This document shows positions 25,275-33,685 of a DNA stretch of 64,000 bases, piece after piece. The notes beneath the pieces were generated by a model. The model did no database searches, had not been told where the DNA came from, and worked only from the letters and a program-made list of their open reading frames with translations. The position numbers were made by a program, and so were the translations under genes. Numbering within the stretch: position 1 is the stretch's first letter; every line of letters begins with the position of its first letter. This stretch comes from Microterricola viridarii. Lineage in GTDB: Bacteria; Actinomycetota; Actinomycetes; Actinomycetales; Microbacteriaceae. Location: NCBI RefSeq assembly GCF_001542775.1, contig NZ_CP014145.1, positions 930,001 to 994,000 on the forward strand, written 5' to 3'.

Positions 25275-26294
25275 ATGCAGAGTGTTCCGGATGCCGACCG
25301 CACGCCTCCTGGCGAACCCAAGGGTCGAGGGGCGAAAGCCGAGTTGCGTGCGCAGGTGAGGGCCAAGAAATCCGAACTGCGCGCGCAGGCGCAAGCCACC
25401 AAGGCCGACATCGAGCGCGGTCTCGACGGGGCCAGGGCGCATCTGGACGCCACCAATGAGCGAATCAAGGCCCGCACCGGGCGCAACCTGATCCTGGCGA
25501 TCCTGATCGGGCTTGCGCTCGGTGCGGTCACCCTGTTCAGCCTGATTGTGATCAAAGAGATCTTCATGATCTTCGCGATCGTGCTCGTGCTCTTTGCCAG
25601 CTACGAGTTCGCCTCGGCGCTGCGGGCGGGCGGGCGGCACGTTCCGCGCATTCCCACCGTCATCGCGGCCATGGCAGTCGTGCCTGCGGCGTTCTACGGG
25701 GGAGCGGCCGGCCAGTGGGTGTCCATCCTGCTCGGCACGTTCTTCGTCGTGCTCTGGCGCCTCGTCGAGCAGGCCGTTCCGGCGCGGCGCACCCCGCGGG
25801 GAGCCCTGCTGCCGGATCTCGGCGCCTCCGTCTTCGTGCAGATCTACGTCACGTTCCTGGCCAGCTTCGCCGTCGTGCTCGTCGGCCAGGACGGCGGCGA
25901 ATGGTGGACGCTCGCGTTCCTGATCGTCGTGATCGCGGCCGACACCGGCGCCTACGCCAGCGGGCTGATGTTCGGCAAGCACCCGATGGCGCCCGTCATC
26001 AGCCCCAAGAAGACCTGGGAGGGCTTCGCCGGCGGCGCCGTGGCGACGATCATCGCCGGTGTGCTGCTCGCGCTGTTCATGCTCGACCAGCCCTGGTGGT
26101 TCGGCTTAATCTTCGGTGTCTGCATGCTGCTGAGCGCGACGCTCGGCGATCTCGCCGAGTCGCTGATCAAGCGCGACCTCGGCATCAAAGACATGAGCTC
26201 CTGGCTGCCCGGCCACGGCGGCTTTCTCGACCGGCTTGACTCAATCCTGCCGTCGGCGGCTGTCGCCTTCGTGCTCTACCTGATTTTCGTGTGA
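25275..26294 (+). CDS. cdsA: Phosphatidate cytidylyltransferase CdsA
   Basis: Makes CDP-diacylglycerol for phospholipid synthesis. The 339-aa membrane protein has about eight hydrophobic helices and the C-terminal family signature near 255-335 (KKTWEGFAGGAVATIIAG, GDLAESLIKRDLGIKDMSSW, GHGGFLDRLDSI). Before the first helix is a charged, Lys/Ala/Glu-rich extension of about 70 residues predicted to be helical. Same transcription unit as frr by spacing. Confidence 0.96.
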   Translation: MQSVPDADRTPPGEPKGRGAKAELRAQVRAKKSELRAQAQATKADIERGLDGARAHLDATNERIKARTGRNLILAILIGLALGAVTLFSLIVIKEIFMIFAIVLVLFASYEFASALRAGGRHVPRIPTVIAAMAVVPAAFYGGAAGQWVSILLGTFFVVLWRLVEQAVPARRTPRGALLPDLGASVFVQIYVTFLASFAVVLVGQDGGEWWTLAFLIVVIAADTGAYASGLMFGKHPMAPVISPKKTWEGFAGGAVATIIAGVLLALFMLDQPWWFGLIFGVCMLLSATLGDLAESLIKRDLGIKDMSSWLPGHGGFLDRLDSILPSAAVAFVLYLIFV

Positions 26295-26350
26295 TGACGG
26301 CGAACCCGATCACACCCACGAACCTGATCAACACAAAGGAGAAAAGTTCG

Positions 26351-26902
26351 GTGAGTACGACCTTTCCCCGGGCACGTCGCCCGAAACTTGGCTACAAGAT
26401 CGAGCAGGTCGAGGAGTTCCTGCAGGTTGCCCGAGCCGTCTACGACGGCACGGCACCGGCCGGCACCACGCTGAGCGCCGACGGCATCCGCCGCACGGCC
26501 TTCGCCATGGCGAAGAACGGGTATTCGACGGCCCACGTTGATGCCGCGCTCGAACGCCTCGAGGATGCCTTCGCCGCCCGTGAGCGCGAGCAGGCCGCCC
26601 AGGCGATGGGCGACGCCGCCTGGTTCCAGGAGGCGCGCAGCAGCGCGCAGGAGATCCTGAACCGGATCGCCCGCCCGGCCAAGCACCGGTTCCAGCGGGT
26701 CAGCTTCCTGACCGTCGGGTACAACGTCGACGACGTCGACCGGTTCACGACTCGCCTCGCCTCCTACTTCGAGAAGGGCACGCCCGTCACCGTCGACGAC
26801 GTGCGCACCGTCGTGTTCCGCCCGCAGCGCGGCGGCTACCGCGAGGTGCAGGTCGACGTGGTGCTCGACGCCGTCGTCGACGTGATGTTGGCCGTTCGTT
26901 GA
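26351..26902 (+). CDS. DivIVA-motif (DivI1A) protein
   Basis: A 183-aa protein with two copies of the short DivIVA N-terminal motif: RPKLGYKIEQVEEFL near residue 10 and LTVGYNVDDVDRFTTRL near 122. It lacks the long coiled coil of true DivIVA/Wag31, so it may be an adaptor in polar growth. GTG 26351 is chosen because AAGGAG stands eight bases before it; the longer frame from 26291 has no such site. Conserved after cdsA in Micrococcales. Confidence 0.85.
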   Translation: MSTTFPRARRPKLGYKIEQVEEFLQVARAVYDGTAPAGTTLSADGIRRTAFAMAKNGYSTAHVDAALERLEDAFAAREREQAAQAMGDAAWFQEARSSAQEILNRIARPAKHRFQRVSFLTVGYNVDDVDRFTTRLASYFEKGTPVTVDDVRTVVFRPQRGGYREVQVDVVLDAVVDVMLAVR

Positions 26903-26926
26903 TGGACTCCGGCCGACGTTCTCCGC

Positions 26927-26932
26927 TAGCAT
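26927..26932 (+). promoter_or_regulatory. Near-leaderless -10 box (TAGCAT, gap 9)
   Basis: TAGCAT with an A at +7 (26939) gives a three-base leader before GTG 26942, the same geometry as at ffh and the DUF2469 gene. Confidence 0.5.
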
Positions 26933-26941
26933 CGGGGGATC

Positions 26942-27598
26942 GTGGGTAGACACACCGGCACCATCGAACCCGTCCAACAGAGCATCGCGGTCAGGGTTCC
27001 GTATCGCAGACCCCGTTCGCGCGGGCGCGTCGCCCTCTTCACCTTCGCGTTCACGGCCGCCGTGGCGTTCATCCTGGTGAACGTCGTCGACCCGTACTCC
27101 GGCGCCGTCGCCTCCCCGTACTTCCAGGTCGGCGACCGCTTCGGCGGGCAGCCGGCCCAGGCCGTCGCCGTGGCCGGCTCCTACACGAACACCATCGTGC
27201 ACGACAGCTTCTCGGCCGAGGCGCCGCCGCCCCCGAAGCCCGTCGTCGTCGAGACGGCGAGTTCCGGTTGGGCCCCGCCAGCCATCAGCCCGGACCCCGG
27301 ATCGGCGCAGGCCTACGCCCAGACCGCCGTCGCCGCCCGCGGCTGGGGCTCCAACGAGTTCGACTGCCTGGTGGCCCTGTGGAGCCGAGAGTCCGGATGG
27401 CGGGTCAACGCCTACAACGCGTCCAGCGGTGCCTACGGCATCCCGCAGTCGCTGCCCGGCTCCAAGATGAGCTCTGCCGGCTCCGACTGGGAGACCAACG
27501 CCGGCACGCAAATTGAGTGGGGCCTCGGCTACATCAGCGGCCGCTACGACTCGCCGTGCGGCGCATGGGCCCATTCGGAGGAGTCCGGCTGGTACTGA
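26942..27598 (+). CDS. Secreted lytic-transglycosylase-like protein
   Basis: A 218-aa protein with one N-terminal membrane helix (residues about 25-45, VALFTFAFTAAVAFILVNVV) and a C-terminal lysozyme-like domain of the aggregation-promoting-factor/SLT type (CLVALWSRESGWRVNAYNAS, where Glu in SRESGW is the likely catalytic acid, then GAYGIPQSLPGSKM). Two Cys (CLVAL and SPCGAW) may form a disulfide. Likely acts on peptidoglycan outside the membrane. Confidence 0.88.
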   Translation: MGRHTGTIEPVQQSIAVRVPYRRPRSRGRVALFTFAFTAAVAFILVNVVDPYSGAVASPYFQVGDRFGGQPAQAVAVAGSYTNTIVHDSFSAEAPPPPKPVVVETASSGWAPPAISPDPGSAQAYAQTAVAARGWGSNEFDCLVALWSRESGWRVNAYNASSGAYGIPQSLPGSKMSSAGSDWETNAGTQIEWGLGYISGRYDSPCGAWAHSEESGWY

Positions 27599-27617
27599 GC
27601 CGGGCCGGCACGCTGCC

Positions 27618-27623
27618 TAGAAT
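27618..27623 (+). promoter_or_regulatory. Leaderless -10 box (TAGAAT, gap 6)
   Basis: TAGAAT ends six bases before ATG 27630 of the small zinc-ribbon-like gene. Confidence 0.55.
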
Positions 27624-27629
27624 GGGTGC

Positions 27630-27929
27630 ATGCCCCGCAACAACCGCCCCTCACGCAGTTCAGCCGGGCGCCCGGACGATGAGCAGAACGGCCTCGGCCG
27701 GATGCTGGCCGGCTGGAAGCGCACAGAGCAGAAGCGCGACGGCGAGTGGTGGGTGCAGCCGGTCGGCGGCTCGGCCGCAGGCAAGGTCTACCTCTGCCCC
27801 GGATGCCGGCTCGAGATCACACCCGGCGTCGCCCACGTCGTCGCCTGGCGTGCCGACGGCCTGATGGGCGACGACGCTTCGCTGGCAGACCGCCGGCACT
27901 GGCACAGCCACTGTTGGAGGCTCAAATGA
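27630..27929 (+). CDS. Conserved actinobacterial protein with CxxC/HxHC metal motif
   Basis: A 99-aa protein; its start is basic and disordered, then YLCPGCRLEITPGVAHVV and HWHSHCW supply two Cys and a His/Cys cluster that could bind zinc. Conserved in actinobacteria, where it is sometimes labelled ATP/GTP-binding protein without evidence that I can see. Its TGA overlaps the ATG of the next gene (ATGA), so the two are coupled. Confidence 0.82.
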   Translation: MPRNNRPSRSSAGRPDDEQNGLGRMLAGWKRTEQKRDGEWWVQPVGGSAAGKVYLCPGCRLEITPGVAHVVAWRADGLMGDDASLADRRHWHSHCWRLK

Positions 27930-28744
27930 CGCACAGCGACCAGATCAAGACCGACAGCGCGCACAGCGACGCGGTGAACGCCGGCGTTGCCCCCGGCACG
28001 CCGATCCGCGGCGGCATCGAGCTTCCAGCGCTCCGCGAGGAGATCGAGCTGCACACCGGCGACGGCCTGACGCTCGTCGGCGAGCTGGCGCTGCCCGTCG
28101 GCCGCCCGCCCGTTGCGACGCTGGTCACGCTGCATCCGCTGCCAACGGCTGGCGGCTTCATGGACTCCCACATCCTGCGCAAGGCGGCCGCCCGGTTGCC
28201 CGCCCTGGCCGACCTCGCCGTGCTGCGGTTCAACACGCGAGGCACCAGCTCGCCGCGCGGCACCAGCGACGGCAGCTTCGGCGAGGGCATCGGCGAGCAG
28301 GCGGATGTCGCCGCCGCCATGGCGTTCGTCGCCGAGCGCGGCCTGCCGAACCCGTGGCTGCTCGGCTGGTCGTTCGGCACCGAGCTCGCCATCAAGTACG
28401 GGCTGGAGCACCCGATCTCGGGCGCGATCCTGCTCTCGCCGCCGCTGCACCGCGCGAGCAGCGCGGAGCTGGGCGCCTGGGCGGGCTCCGGTACGCCCCT
28501 GATCGCGCTGATCCCCGAGTTCGACGACTACCTGCGGCCGGCAGAGGCCGCAGAGCGCTTCGCCGTGGCGCCGGACGCCCGGCTGATCAACGTCGAGGGC
28601 GGCAAGCACCTCTGGGTGGGGGAGAAGCAGACCGCACGGGTGCTCGCCGAGATCGTCGACGCCGTCAACCCGGCCGCGTCACCGCTGTCGGAGGTCTGGC
28701 CCGGTACCGTGCACAACCCAACGGCCACCACCACTGGCAGTTAG
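27926..28744 (+). CDS. Alpha/beta hydrolase
   Basis: A 272-aa serine hydrolase: nucleophile motif GWSFG, oxyanion region VTLHPLPTAGGFMDSH, acid near EFDDYLRP and His in EGGKHLWVG. It resembles cytoplasmic dienelactone-hydrolase-like or CocE-like small hydrolases; the substrate is unknown. ATG 27926 overlaps the upstream stop. Convergent with the AI-2E gene across a hairpin repeat. Confidence 0.88.
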   Translation: MTHSDQIKTDSAHSDAVNAGVAPGTPIRGGIELPALREEIELHTGDGLTLVGELALPVGRPPVATLVTLHPLPTAGGFMDSHILRKAAARLPALADLAVLRFNTRGTSSPRGTSDGSFGEGIGEQADVAAAMAFVAERGLPNPWLLGWSFGTELAIKYGLEHPISGAILLSPPLHRASSAELGAWAGSGTPLIALIPEFDDYLRPAEAAERFAVAPDARLINVEGGKHLWVGEKQTARVLAEIVDAVNPAASPLSEVWPGTVHNPTATTTGS

Positions 28745-28766
28745 GCCGCGGCGCCTCGCGCCTCGC

Positions 28767-28862
28767 GGCCCGCGAAAAGTCTCGCGGCCCGCGAAAAGTC
28801 TCGCGGCCCGCGATAAATCGAGTGCCGCGAGACTTTTCGGGTGCCACGAGACCGTTCGGCCA
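28767..28862. repeat. Hairpin repeat (AAAAGTCTCGCGGCC family) at convergent junction
   Basis: Two 19-bp direct units (GGCCCGCGAAAAGTCTCGC at 28767 and 28786) lead into a long hairpin: arm 28786-28813, TAAA loop, arm 28818-28845, pairing 24 of 28 bases, with a decayed third unit after it. It shares the AAAAGTCTCGCGGCC core with the hairpin at 11732-11793 and also lies between convergent genes. Confidence 0.8.
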
Positions 28863-28864
28863 GC

Positions 28865-29941
28865 CTAGAGCGTGTTCTGCCGGGGGATGACGACCTGCTT
28901 GATGATGAGCAGGATGGCGGCCGCGGTGGGGATCGCGATGAGCGCGCCGAGCAGACCGAGCAGGCTGCCGCCGGCCAGGGCGGCGATGACGACGACGGAT
29001 GCCGGCACCGCGACTGCCTTGTTCATGATGCGCGGGCTCAGCACGTATGCCTCGACCTGCATGTAGACGATGTAGTAGATCGCCGCGACGAGCGCCGTGA
29101 GCGGCGAGCCGAGCCCGGGGATCAGGCAGACCAGCACGATGATCACGGAGCCGGTGATCGTTCCGACCAGCGGCACCAGTGAGAACGTGAACGCAAGCAG
29201 GGCCAGGACGGCGGGGAACGGCGCCTGGATGATGCTGAGGAAGATGAAGCTCAGCGCGCCGTTGACGAGCGCGAGGGTCACCTGCCCGACGACGTAGCGG
29301 CCCACGGATTGCGTGATTTGCTCGCTGAGGTCGGTGAAGCGCTCCCGCTTGCTCGCCGGGACCAGCTGGTAGAGCCCGCGCTTCATCGACGGCAGGCTGC
29401 CGGCGAAGTAGAGCGTCAGGATCAGCACGATCGCGAAGCCGAACAGGCCAGAGGCCAGCACGGCGGCGAACTGCAGCACGCCACCGAACACGCCGGCGAG
29501 CTGGTCGGGATTGGTGACGAAGTCGTTGATGGCCTTGGTGACAGCCGCGACGATCTCCTCGACCTGCAGGTTGGGGAAGGTGTCTTTCAGGGCCGTCACC
29601 ACCTCGCCGGAGACGAAGCGGCGGGTGAGCTCGGGGACGAACCGGATCAGCTGGTCGATCTGCTGGCTGATGATCGGGATGACGGCGAAGACCACACCGG
29701 TGAGCGCCGCCACCACGGCGCCCAGCACGGTGAGGATCGCCGCCCACCGGGGAAAGCGGTGCCGTTCCAGGAACGCGATCGCAGGGTCGAGGCCGAGCGA
29801 GAGGAACAGCGCAGCGCCGATGTAGGTGAGGATCGTGGACAGCGAGGCGATCGAGGTGAGGATCAGGATGCCGAGGCCGACGCCGAGCGTGGCCACCAGA
29901 CCGAGCCGGAAGGCATTCTGAATCTTCAACTGTCCCGCCAT
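28865..29941 (-). CDS. AI-2E family transporter (PerM/TqsA type)
   Basis: A 358-aa membrane protein with about eight hydrophobic helices; the family exports autoinducer-2 in E. coli (TqsA) or other small solutes and ions. Characteristic parts are the early helix pair with FLERHRFPRWAAIL between, the soluble segment near 110-160, and the late TGSVIIVLVCLIPGLGSPL region. Lies 33 bp after the coiled-coil gene on the same strand, so probably co-transcribed. Substrate unknown. Confidence 0.9.
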   Translation of the reverse strand: MAGQLKIQNAFRLGLVATLGVGLGILILTSIASLSTILTYIGAALFLSLGLDPAIAFLERHRFPRWAAILTVLGAVVAALTGVVFAVIPIISQQIDQLIRFVPELTRRFVSGEVVTALKDTFPNLQVEEIVAAVTKAINDFVTNPDQLAGVFGGVLQFAAVLASGLFGFAIVLILTLYFAGSLPSMKRGLYQLVPASKRERFTDLSEQITQSVGRYVVGQVTLALVNGALSFIFLSIIQAPFPAVLALLAFTFSLVPLVGTITGSVIIVLVCLIPGLGSPLTALVAAIYYIVYMQVEAYVLSPRIMNKAVAVPASVVVIAALAGGSLLGLLGALIAIPTAAAILLIIKQVVIPRQNTL

Positions 29942-29974
29942 CGCGCACCCCCATCGGCGGCGGCCGGACGGAGG

Positions 29975-31588
29975 TTACTCCGTGTCTGACGCCACCTGCT
30001 CTGCTTGCTTCAGAACGCCGCGCAGGCTTTCGAAGTATCCGGCGACGGCGTCGCGCTCAATCCTAATCTGCGACAGGCGATCCTCCGCGTCCGCCACGAG
30101 CGCCTTGGTGCGCTCCGTGGTCTCGGCGAGCCGCTGCGCAGCGGTGGCCTCGGCGTTGCTGAGGGTGCGGGCGCCCGATTCCTCGGCGTCCTCGATGATG
30201 GCACGGGCCTCGTCGCGGGCGCCTGCGCTCAGGCGGTCGGCCTCTGCGCGGTTCTCGGCGGCCCGGCTGATTGCCTCGGCCAGCTGGGCGTTCGCGTCAT
30301 CCAGGAACTTCTGCGTCTGGGCGACGGCCTCCTGGTGGCGCTGCAGGTGCTCCTGCTCCGCCTCGTCGCGGCGGGCCTTCAGCTCGACGTCAAGGTCGAT
30401 GCGGGCCTGCTCGATCTCGCGGCGCATCTTCTGCACCTCGTGACCGGTCTTCTTGCGGCTGGCGGCCAGCTGGTTCTCCAAGTCGATGCGGGCCTGCTCG
30501 GCATCCGCAGCGAAGTCGGCGCGCGCCTGGTCCTGCTCAAGAGCCAGGTCTGCCCGGGCCTGCTCGGTGTCGCCGTCGTGGCGGCTCCTGGAACGCTCCA
30601 GCTCGTGGCTGAGCTTCAGCCTGGCGGTCTCGATCTCGCGGGCGAGGTCGGTCTTCTCCTGCTCACGGGCCTCGGCGATCTCTGCGCGGCTCTGCTCGAT
30701 CTCACGCCCCATGTCGGTGCGGGCCTGCTCCAGCTCGATCACCAGTTCGGCGCGTGCCTCGGCGATCTCGGCGGCGAGGGCCTGGCGGGAGTCGGTGGTC
30801 TCGCGCTCCAGGTCGAGGCGGGCCTGCTCGTTGTCGCGCTCCAAGTCGAGGCGGGCCTGCTCGGTCTCGCGGGCGAGGTCGGCGCGGGCCTGGTCGAGTT
30901 CGAGGGCGACCTCCGAACGGGTCTGCTCCGTCTCCTGCGCCAGACCGGCGGCGGCCGAGCGGGCCTCTGAGGCCTCGCGGTTGGCGACGACGACGACCTC
31001 GGCGGCTTCGCGTTCTGCCTCGGCGCGGATGGCGGCGGTCTCGCGCTTGGCGGTGGCTCGGAGTTCAGCGGCCTCGGTGGCCACCGCTCCACGGATGGCG
31101 GCGGCATCCCGCAGCGCCTCCTGGGTGATGTGCTCCTGCTCGTCGCGCACGCGGGCGACGATGTCGTCGGCCTCGAGGCGTGCGGCCTCGAGCAGGCGTG
31201 CTGCCTTGGCCCTGGCGTCGCTCACGGTGCGCTCGGCCAGCGATGCGGCTTCGGTGCGCAGCTTCTCGACCTCACCGGCGGCGGAGCTGCGCAGCTTCTC
31301 GGCGTCGATGTCGGCCTGGGCGATCAGTCGGGTGGACTGCTCCTCGGCGACGCGCAGTGTGTTCTCGAGCTTGGTACCGAGCCCGGAGAAGGTCGGGCTG
31401 CCCACTTCTTCGAGCTCGGCGGTGAGCTCGTCGATGCGCACGCCGAGGCGCTTGATCTCCTTGGCGGCATCCACACCATGCGCGTTCGACTTGATGAGGT
31501 CACGGCGCATGCCCTGAAGGGCCTTGTCGACCTCGTCCTTGTCGTAGCCCCGGAATACCTGGGTGAACTCGGTCTCGTCGCTTGCCAC
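29975..31588 (-). CDS. Long coiled-coil DivIVA-like scaffold protein with hendecad repeats
   Basis: A 537-aa, almost wholly helical, Ala/Glu/Arg-rich protein. The first 35 residues resemble the DivIVA membrane-targeting domain (FTQVFRGYDKDEVDKAL). Residues 223-387 are fifteen consecutive 11-residue units of the type ARxDLxRExEQ, followed by a heptad and one more unit: a hendecad coiled coil like those of the polar-growth proteins Scy and FilP. Expected role: cytoskeletal scaffold at poles or septum, from family resemblance. GTG 31588 has an AAGGAG site. Promoter unclear; TAAAAT lies on this strand at 31649-31654. Confidence 0.85.
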   Translation of the reverse strand: MASDETEFTQVFRGYDKDEVDKALQGMRRDLIKSNAHGVDAAKEIKRLGVRIDELTAELEEVGSPTFSGLGTKLENTLRVAEEQSTRLIAQADIDAEKLRSSAAGEVEKLRTEAASLAERTVSDARAKAARLLEAARLEADDIVARVRDEQEHITQEALRDAAAIRGAVATEAAELRATAKRETAAIRAEAEREAAEVVVVANREASEARSAAAGLAQETEQTRSEVALELDQARADLARETEQARLDLERDNEQARLDLERETTDSRQALAAEIAEARAELVIELEQARTDMGREIEQSRAEIAEAREQEKTDLAREIETARLKLSHELERSRSRHDGDTEQARADLALEQDQARADFAADAEQARIDLENQLAASRKKTGHEVQKMRREIEQARIDLDVELKARRDEAEQEHLQRHQEAVAQTQKFLDDANAQLAEAISRAAENRAEADRLSAGARDEARAIIEDAEESGARTLSNAEATAAQRLAETTERTKALVADAEDRLSQIRIERDAVAGYFESLRGVLKQAEQVASDTE

Positions 31589-31732
31589 GATCGCTCTCCT
31601 TATAAGTGGGTCAGAGCAGCGCAGAGGAACACGCTGCGAGCCTCCCTGATTTTAGCGACATTTTTTGACAGGTGCCGACGCCCACACAGCACTGTCGGAT
31701 GGCTGGTTAGGGTGACTTTCAGCTAGTTCCGA

Positions 31733-31738
31733 TAGTCT
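31733..31738 (+). promoter_or_regulatory. Putative -10 box (TAGTCT) for membrane-lipoprotein gene
   Basis: TAGTCT in the 261-bp divergent gap would give a leader of about 105 bases before GTG 31850. No clear -35. A TTGACA at 31665-31670 has no partner at the right distance. Confidence 0.3.
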
Positions 31739-31849
31739 CAAATGTCTTTGGCTGTTGCCATTTCGACCTGTGAACGGCGGATCCTCACCGTTGCACGGCG
31801 CCCCCGCGCCTGTGCGGTCGTGGTTTCAGGCAACAGAAAAGGAGAGTAC

Positions 31850-33685
31850 GTGCGTTTTGTTCTTGCGATTGTGGCGTTTGTCGCCGCCGCCTGCATGATC
31901 GCGCTGGGAATTGCTCAGCGCACAGTGTTCCTCGAACCGGCGAGTGTGTCGGTCAGCACCACGGTTGAGGGCAACGGCCCATTCACCGTGATCGACGGCG
32001 ATGCCCTGCTCGCCCACGAGGGAGCCCAGACGATATCGCTCCGCGGCTCCGGCAACACCTTCATGTCGTACGGCCGCACGGCCGACATTGAGGCCTGGCT
32101 CGGCGACATCGACTTCACCCGGGTGACCTACGACGAGGACACCAAGGAACTCAGCACCGCCGAGGTGCGCGGCCAGACGGTCAACCCGATGGACCAGACC
32201 CGCCTGCCGAGCATGGACTCCAGCGGGCTCCCAGCCGCCGCCCCCAACCCGAACCCGCGCGGTTCCGACCTCTGGCTGGACGAGTGGACGGGCGACAACT
32301 CGCTCTCCGCCACCGTCAACGTGCCGGAGGGCATCTCGATCCTCGTCGCCACCGACGGCACCGCCCCGGCACCGAAGAACATCCGAATCTCGTGGCCGCT
32401 GGACAACTCGACGCCGTGGGCCGGACCGCTGATCGCCGGCGGCGGCATCCTGCTGCTGGTCGGGCTGGTGCTCTACCTGCTCGCGCTGCTGCACCTGCGC
32501 CGCTCGCGCGGGCCACGCCGCAACCTGCCGAAGGGACCGAGGATGCCGAAGCTGCCGAAGGCGCCCAAGCCCAAGATGATCAAGGCCAACCAGATCAACG
32601 GCGCCCAGCGCAAGTCGATCGGGCGCTCCTCGCGCATCGCCGTCGTGCCGGTGCTGCTGGTCTCTGGTCTCGCGCTGTCCGGCTGCTCTGCCTCGTTCTG
32701 GCCCGATCTTTCGGCCCCGGCGAGCTCGTCCCCAACGCCGACAGCGGATGCCACGGCTCCGCCGGAGCAGTTCGACGAGCTGCCGCCGCCCGCCGTCACG
32801 GTGCCGCAGCTTGAGCGCATCGTGCGCAAGATCGCCGTCGTCGCCAACGAGGCAGACACCTCGATGAACGCCGAACTGCTGCCGTCACGCTTCACCGGGC
32901 CCGCGCTTCTCGAACGCCAGAAGGACTACCAGATCCGGGCCAGCTTCCCCGAGCAGCCGGTGCTCGCCCCGATCCCGGCCTCGCCGCTGGAGATCATCCT
33001 GCCGCAGCAGAACGCGAGCTGGCCGCGCACAGCGGTGACCGTCATCCTGAACGAGGAAGACCCGACGATCGCCCCGATGACGCTGGTGCTCACCCAGAAC
33101 AGCCCGCGGGAGAACTACCAGGTCGAGTACGCGATCACCTTGGCTGCCGACGCCACCTTCCCGGAGGTCGCCCCGGCCAGCATCGGCGCCCCGCCGGTCG
33201 CGCCGGACACGAAGTTCCTGGTCATGAAGCCCGAGGACCTGGCTGCCGCTTACGGCGATGTCATTCTGAAGGACACCGCGAGCGAGTACTACTCGCTCTT
33301 CGATATCGAGCACGACAGCTTCGTGCCCCAGGTGGGCGTCGCGGCGACCGAGAAGCGCCGCGCCGACCTCCCGACGACGACCGACCTGACCGTGTCGAAC
33401 GAGCCGGGCCCCGGCCCGACCGTCGCGCTGGGCACCATCGACTCCGGAGCGATCGTCGCCGTCAACATGTACCAAATGGAGAGCGCCACCCCGAACGACA
33501 ACGGGACGGTCGAGTTCAAGGCCAGCGCGTCCAAGTCGCTCTCCGGTGTCGAGAAGACGACCAAGGGCGTCACCTCGACCCGCAGTGACCAGTTGTTGTT
33601 CTACGTACCCGCCCAGGGCTCTGACGAGAAGATCCGTCTTCTCGGCTTCGCCCACAGCCTCATCGCCGCATCGGAGATCCCGTGA
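31850..33685 (+). CDS. Unknown membrane protein fused to a lipoprotein-like domain
   Basis: A 611-aa protein I cannot assign. Order: first membrane helix (1-20), an extracytoplasmic beta-rich part (about 25-190), a second helix (194-216), a basic Lys/Pro-rich cytoplasmic linker (220-262), then a textbook lipoprotein signal (SRIAVVPVLLVSGLALSGC, Cys279) and a second extracytoplasmic domain (280-611). An internal Met243 could start a separate lipoprotein, but the frame is continuous. GTG 31850 has AAAGGAG. Its stop overlaps the YbbN-like start (GTGA). Confidence 0.85.
   Translation: MRFVLAIVAFVAAACMIALGIAQRTVFLEPASVSVSTTVEGNGPFTVIDGDALLAHEGAQTISLRGSGNTFMSYGRTADIEAWLGDIDFTRVTYDEDTKELSTAEVRGQTVNPMDQTRLPSMDSSGLPAAAPNPNPRGSDLWLDEWTGDNSLSATVNVPEGISILVATDGTAPAPKNIRISWPLDNSTPWAGPLIAGGGILLLVGLVLYLLALLHLRRSRGPRRNLPKGPRMPKLPKAPKPKMIKANQINGAQRKSIGRSSRIAVVPVLLVSGLALSGCSASFWPDLSAPASSSPTPTADATAPPEQFDELPPPAVTVPQLERIVRKIAVVANEADTSMNAELLPSRFTGPALLERQKDYQIRASFPEQPVLAPIPASPLEIILPQQNASWPRTAVTVILNEEDPTIAPMTLVLTQNSPRENYQVEYAITLAADATFPEVAPASIGAPPVAPDTKFLVMKPEDLAAAYGDVILKDTASEYYSLFDIEHDSFVPQVGVAATEKRRADLPTTTDLTVSNEPGPGPTVALGTIDSGAIVAVNMYQMESATPNDNGTVEFKASASKSLSGVEKTTKGVTSTRSDQLLFYVPAQGSDEKIRLLGFAHSLIAASEIP

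Noticed and set aside
31665..31670. TTGACA as a -35 element for the gene at 31850
   Set aside because: No TANNNT lies 16-18 bases downstream; the nearest, TAGTCT at 31733, is far too distant.
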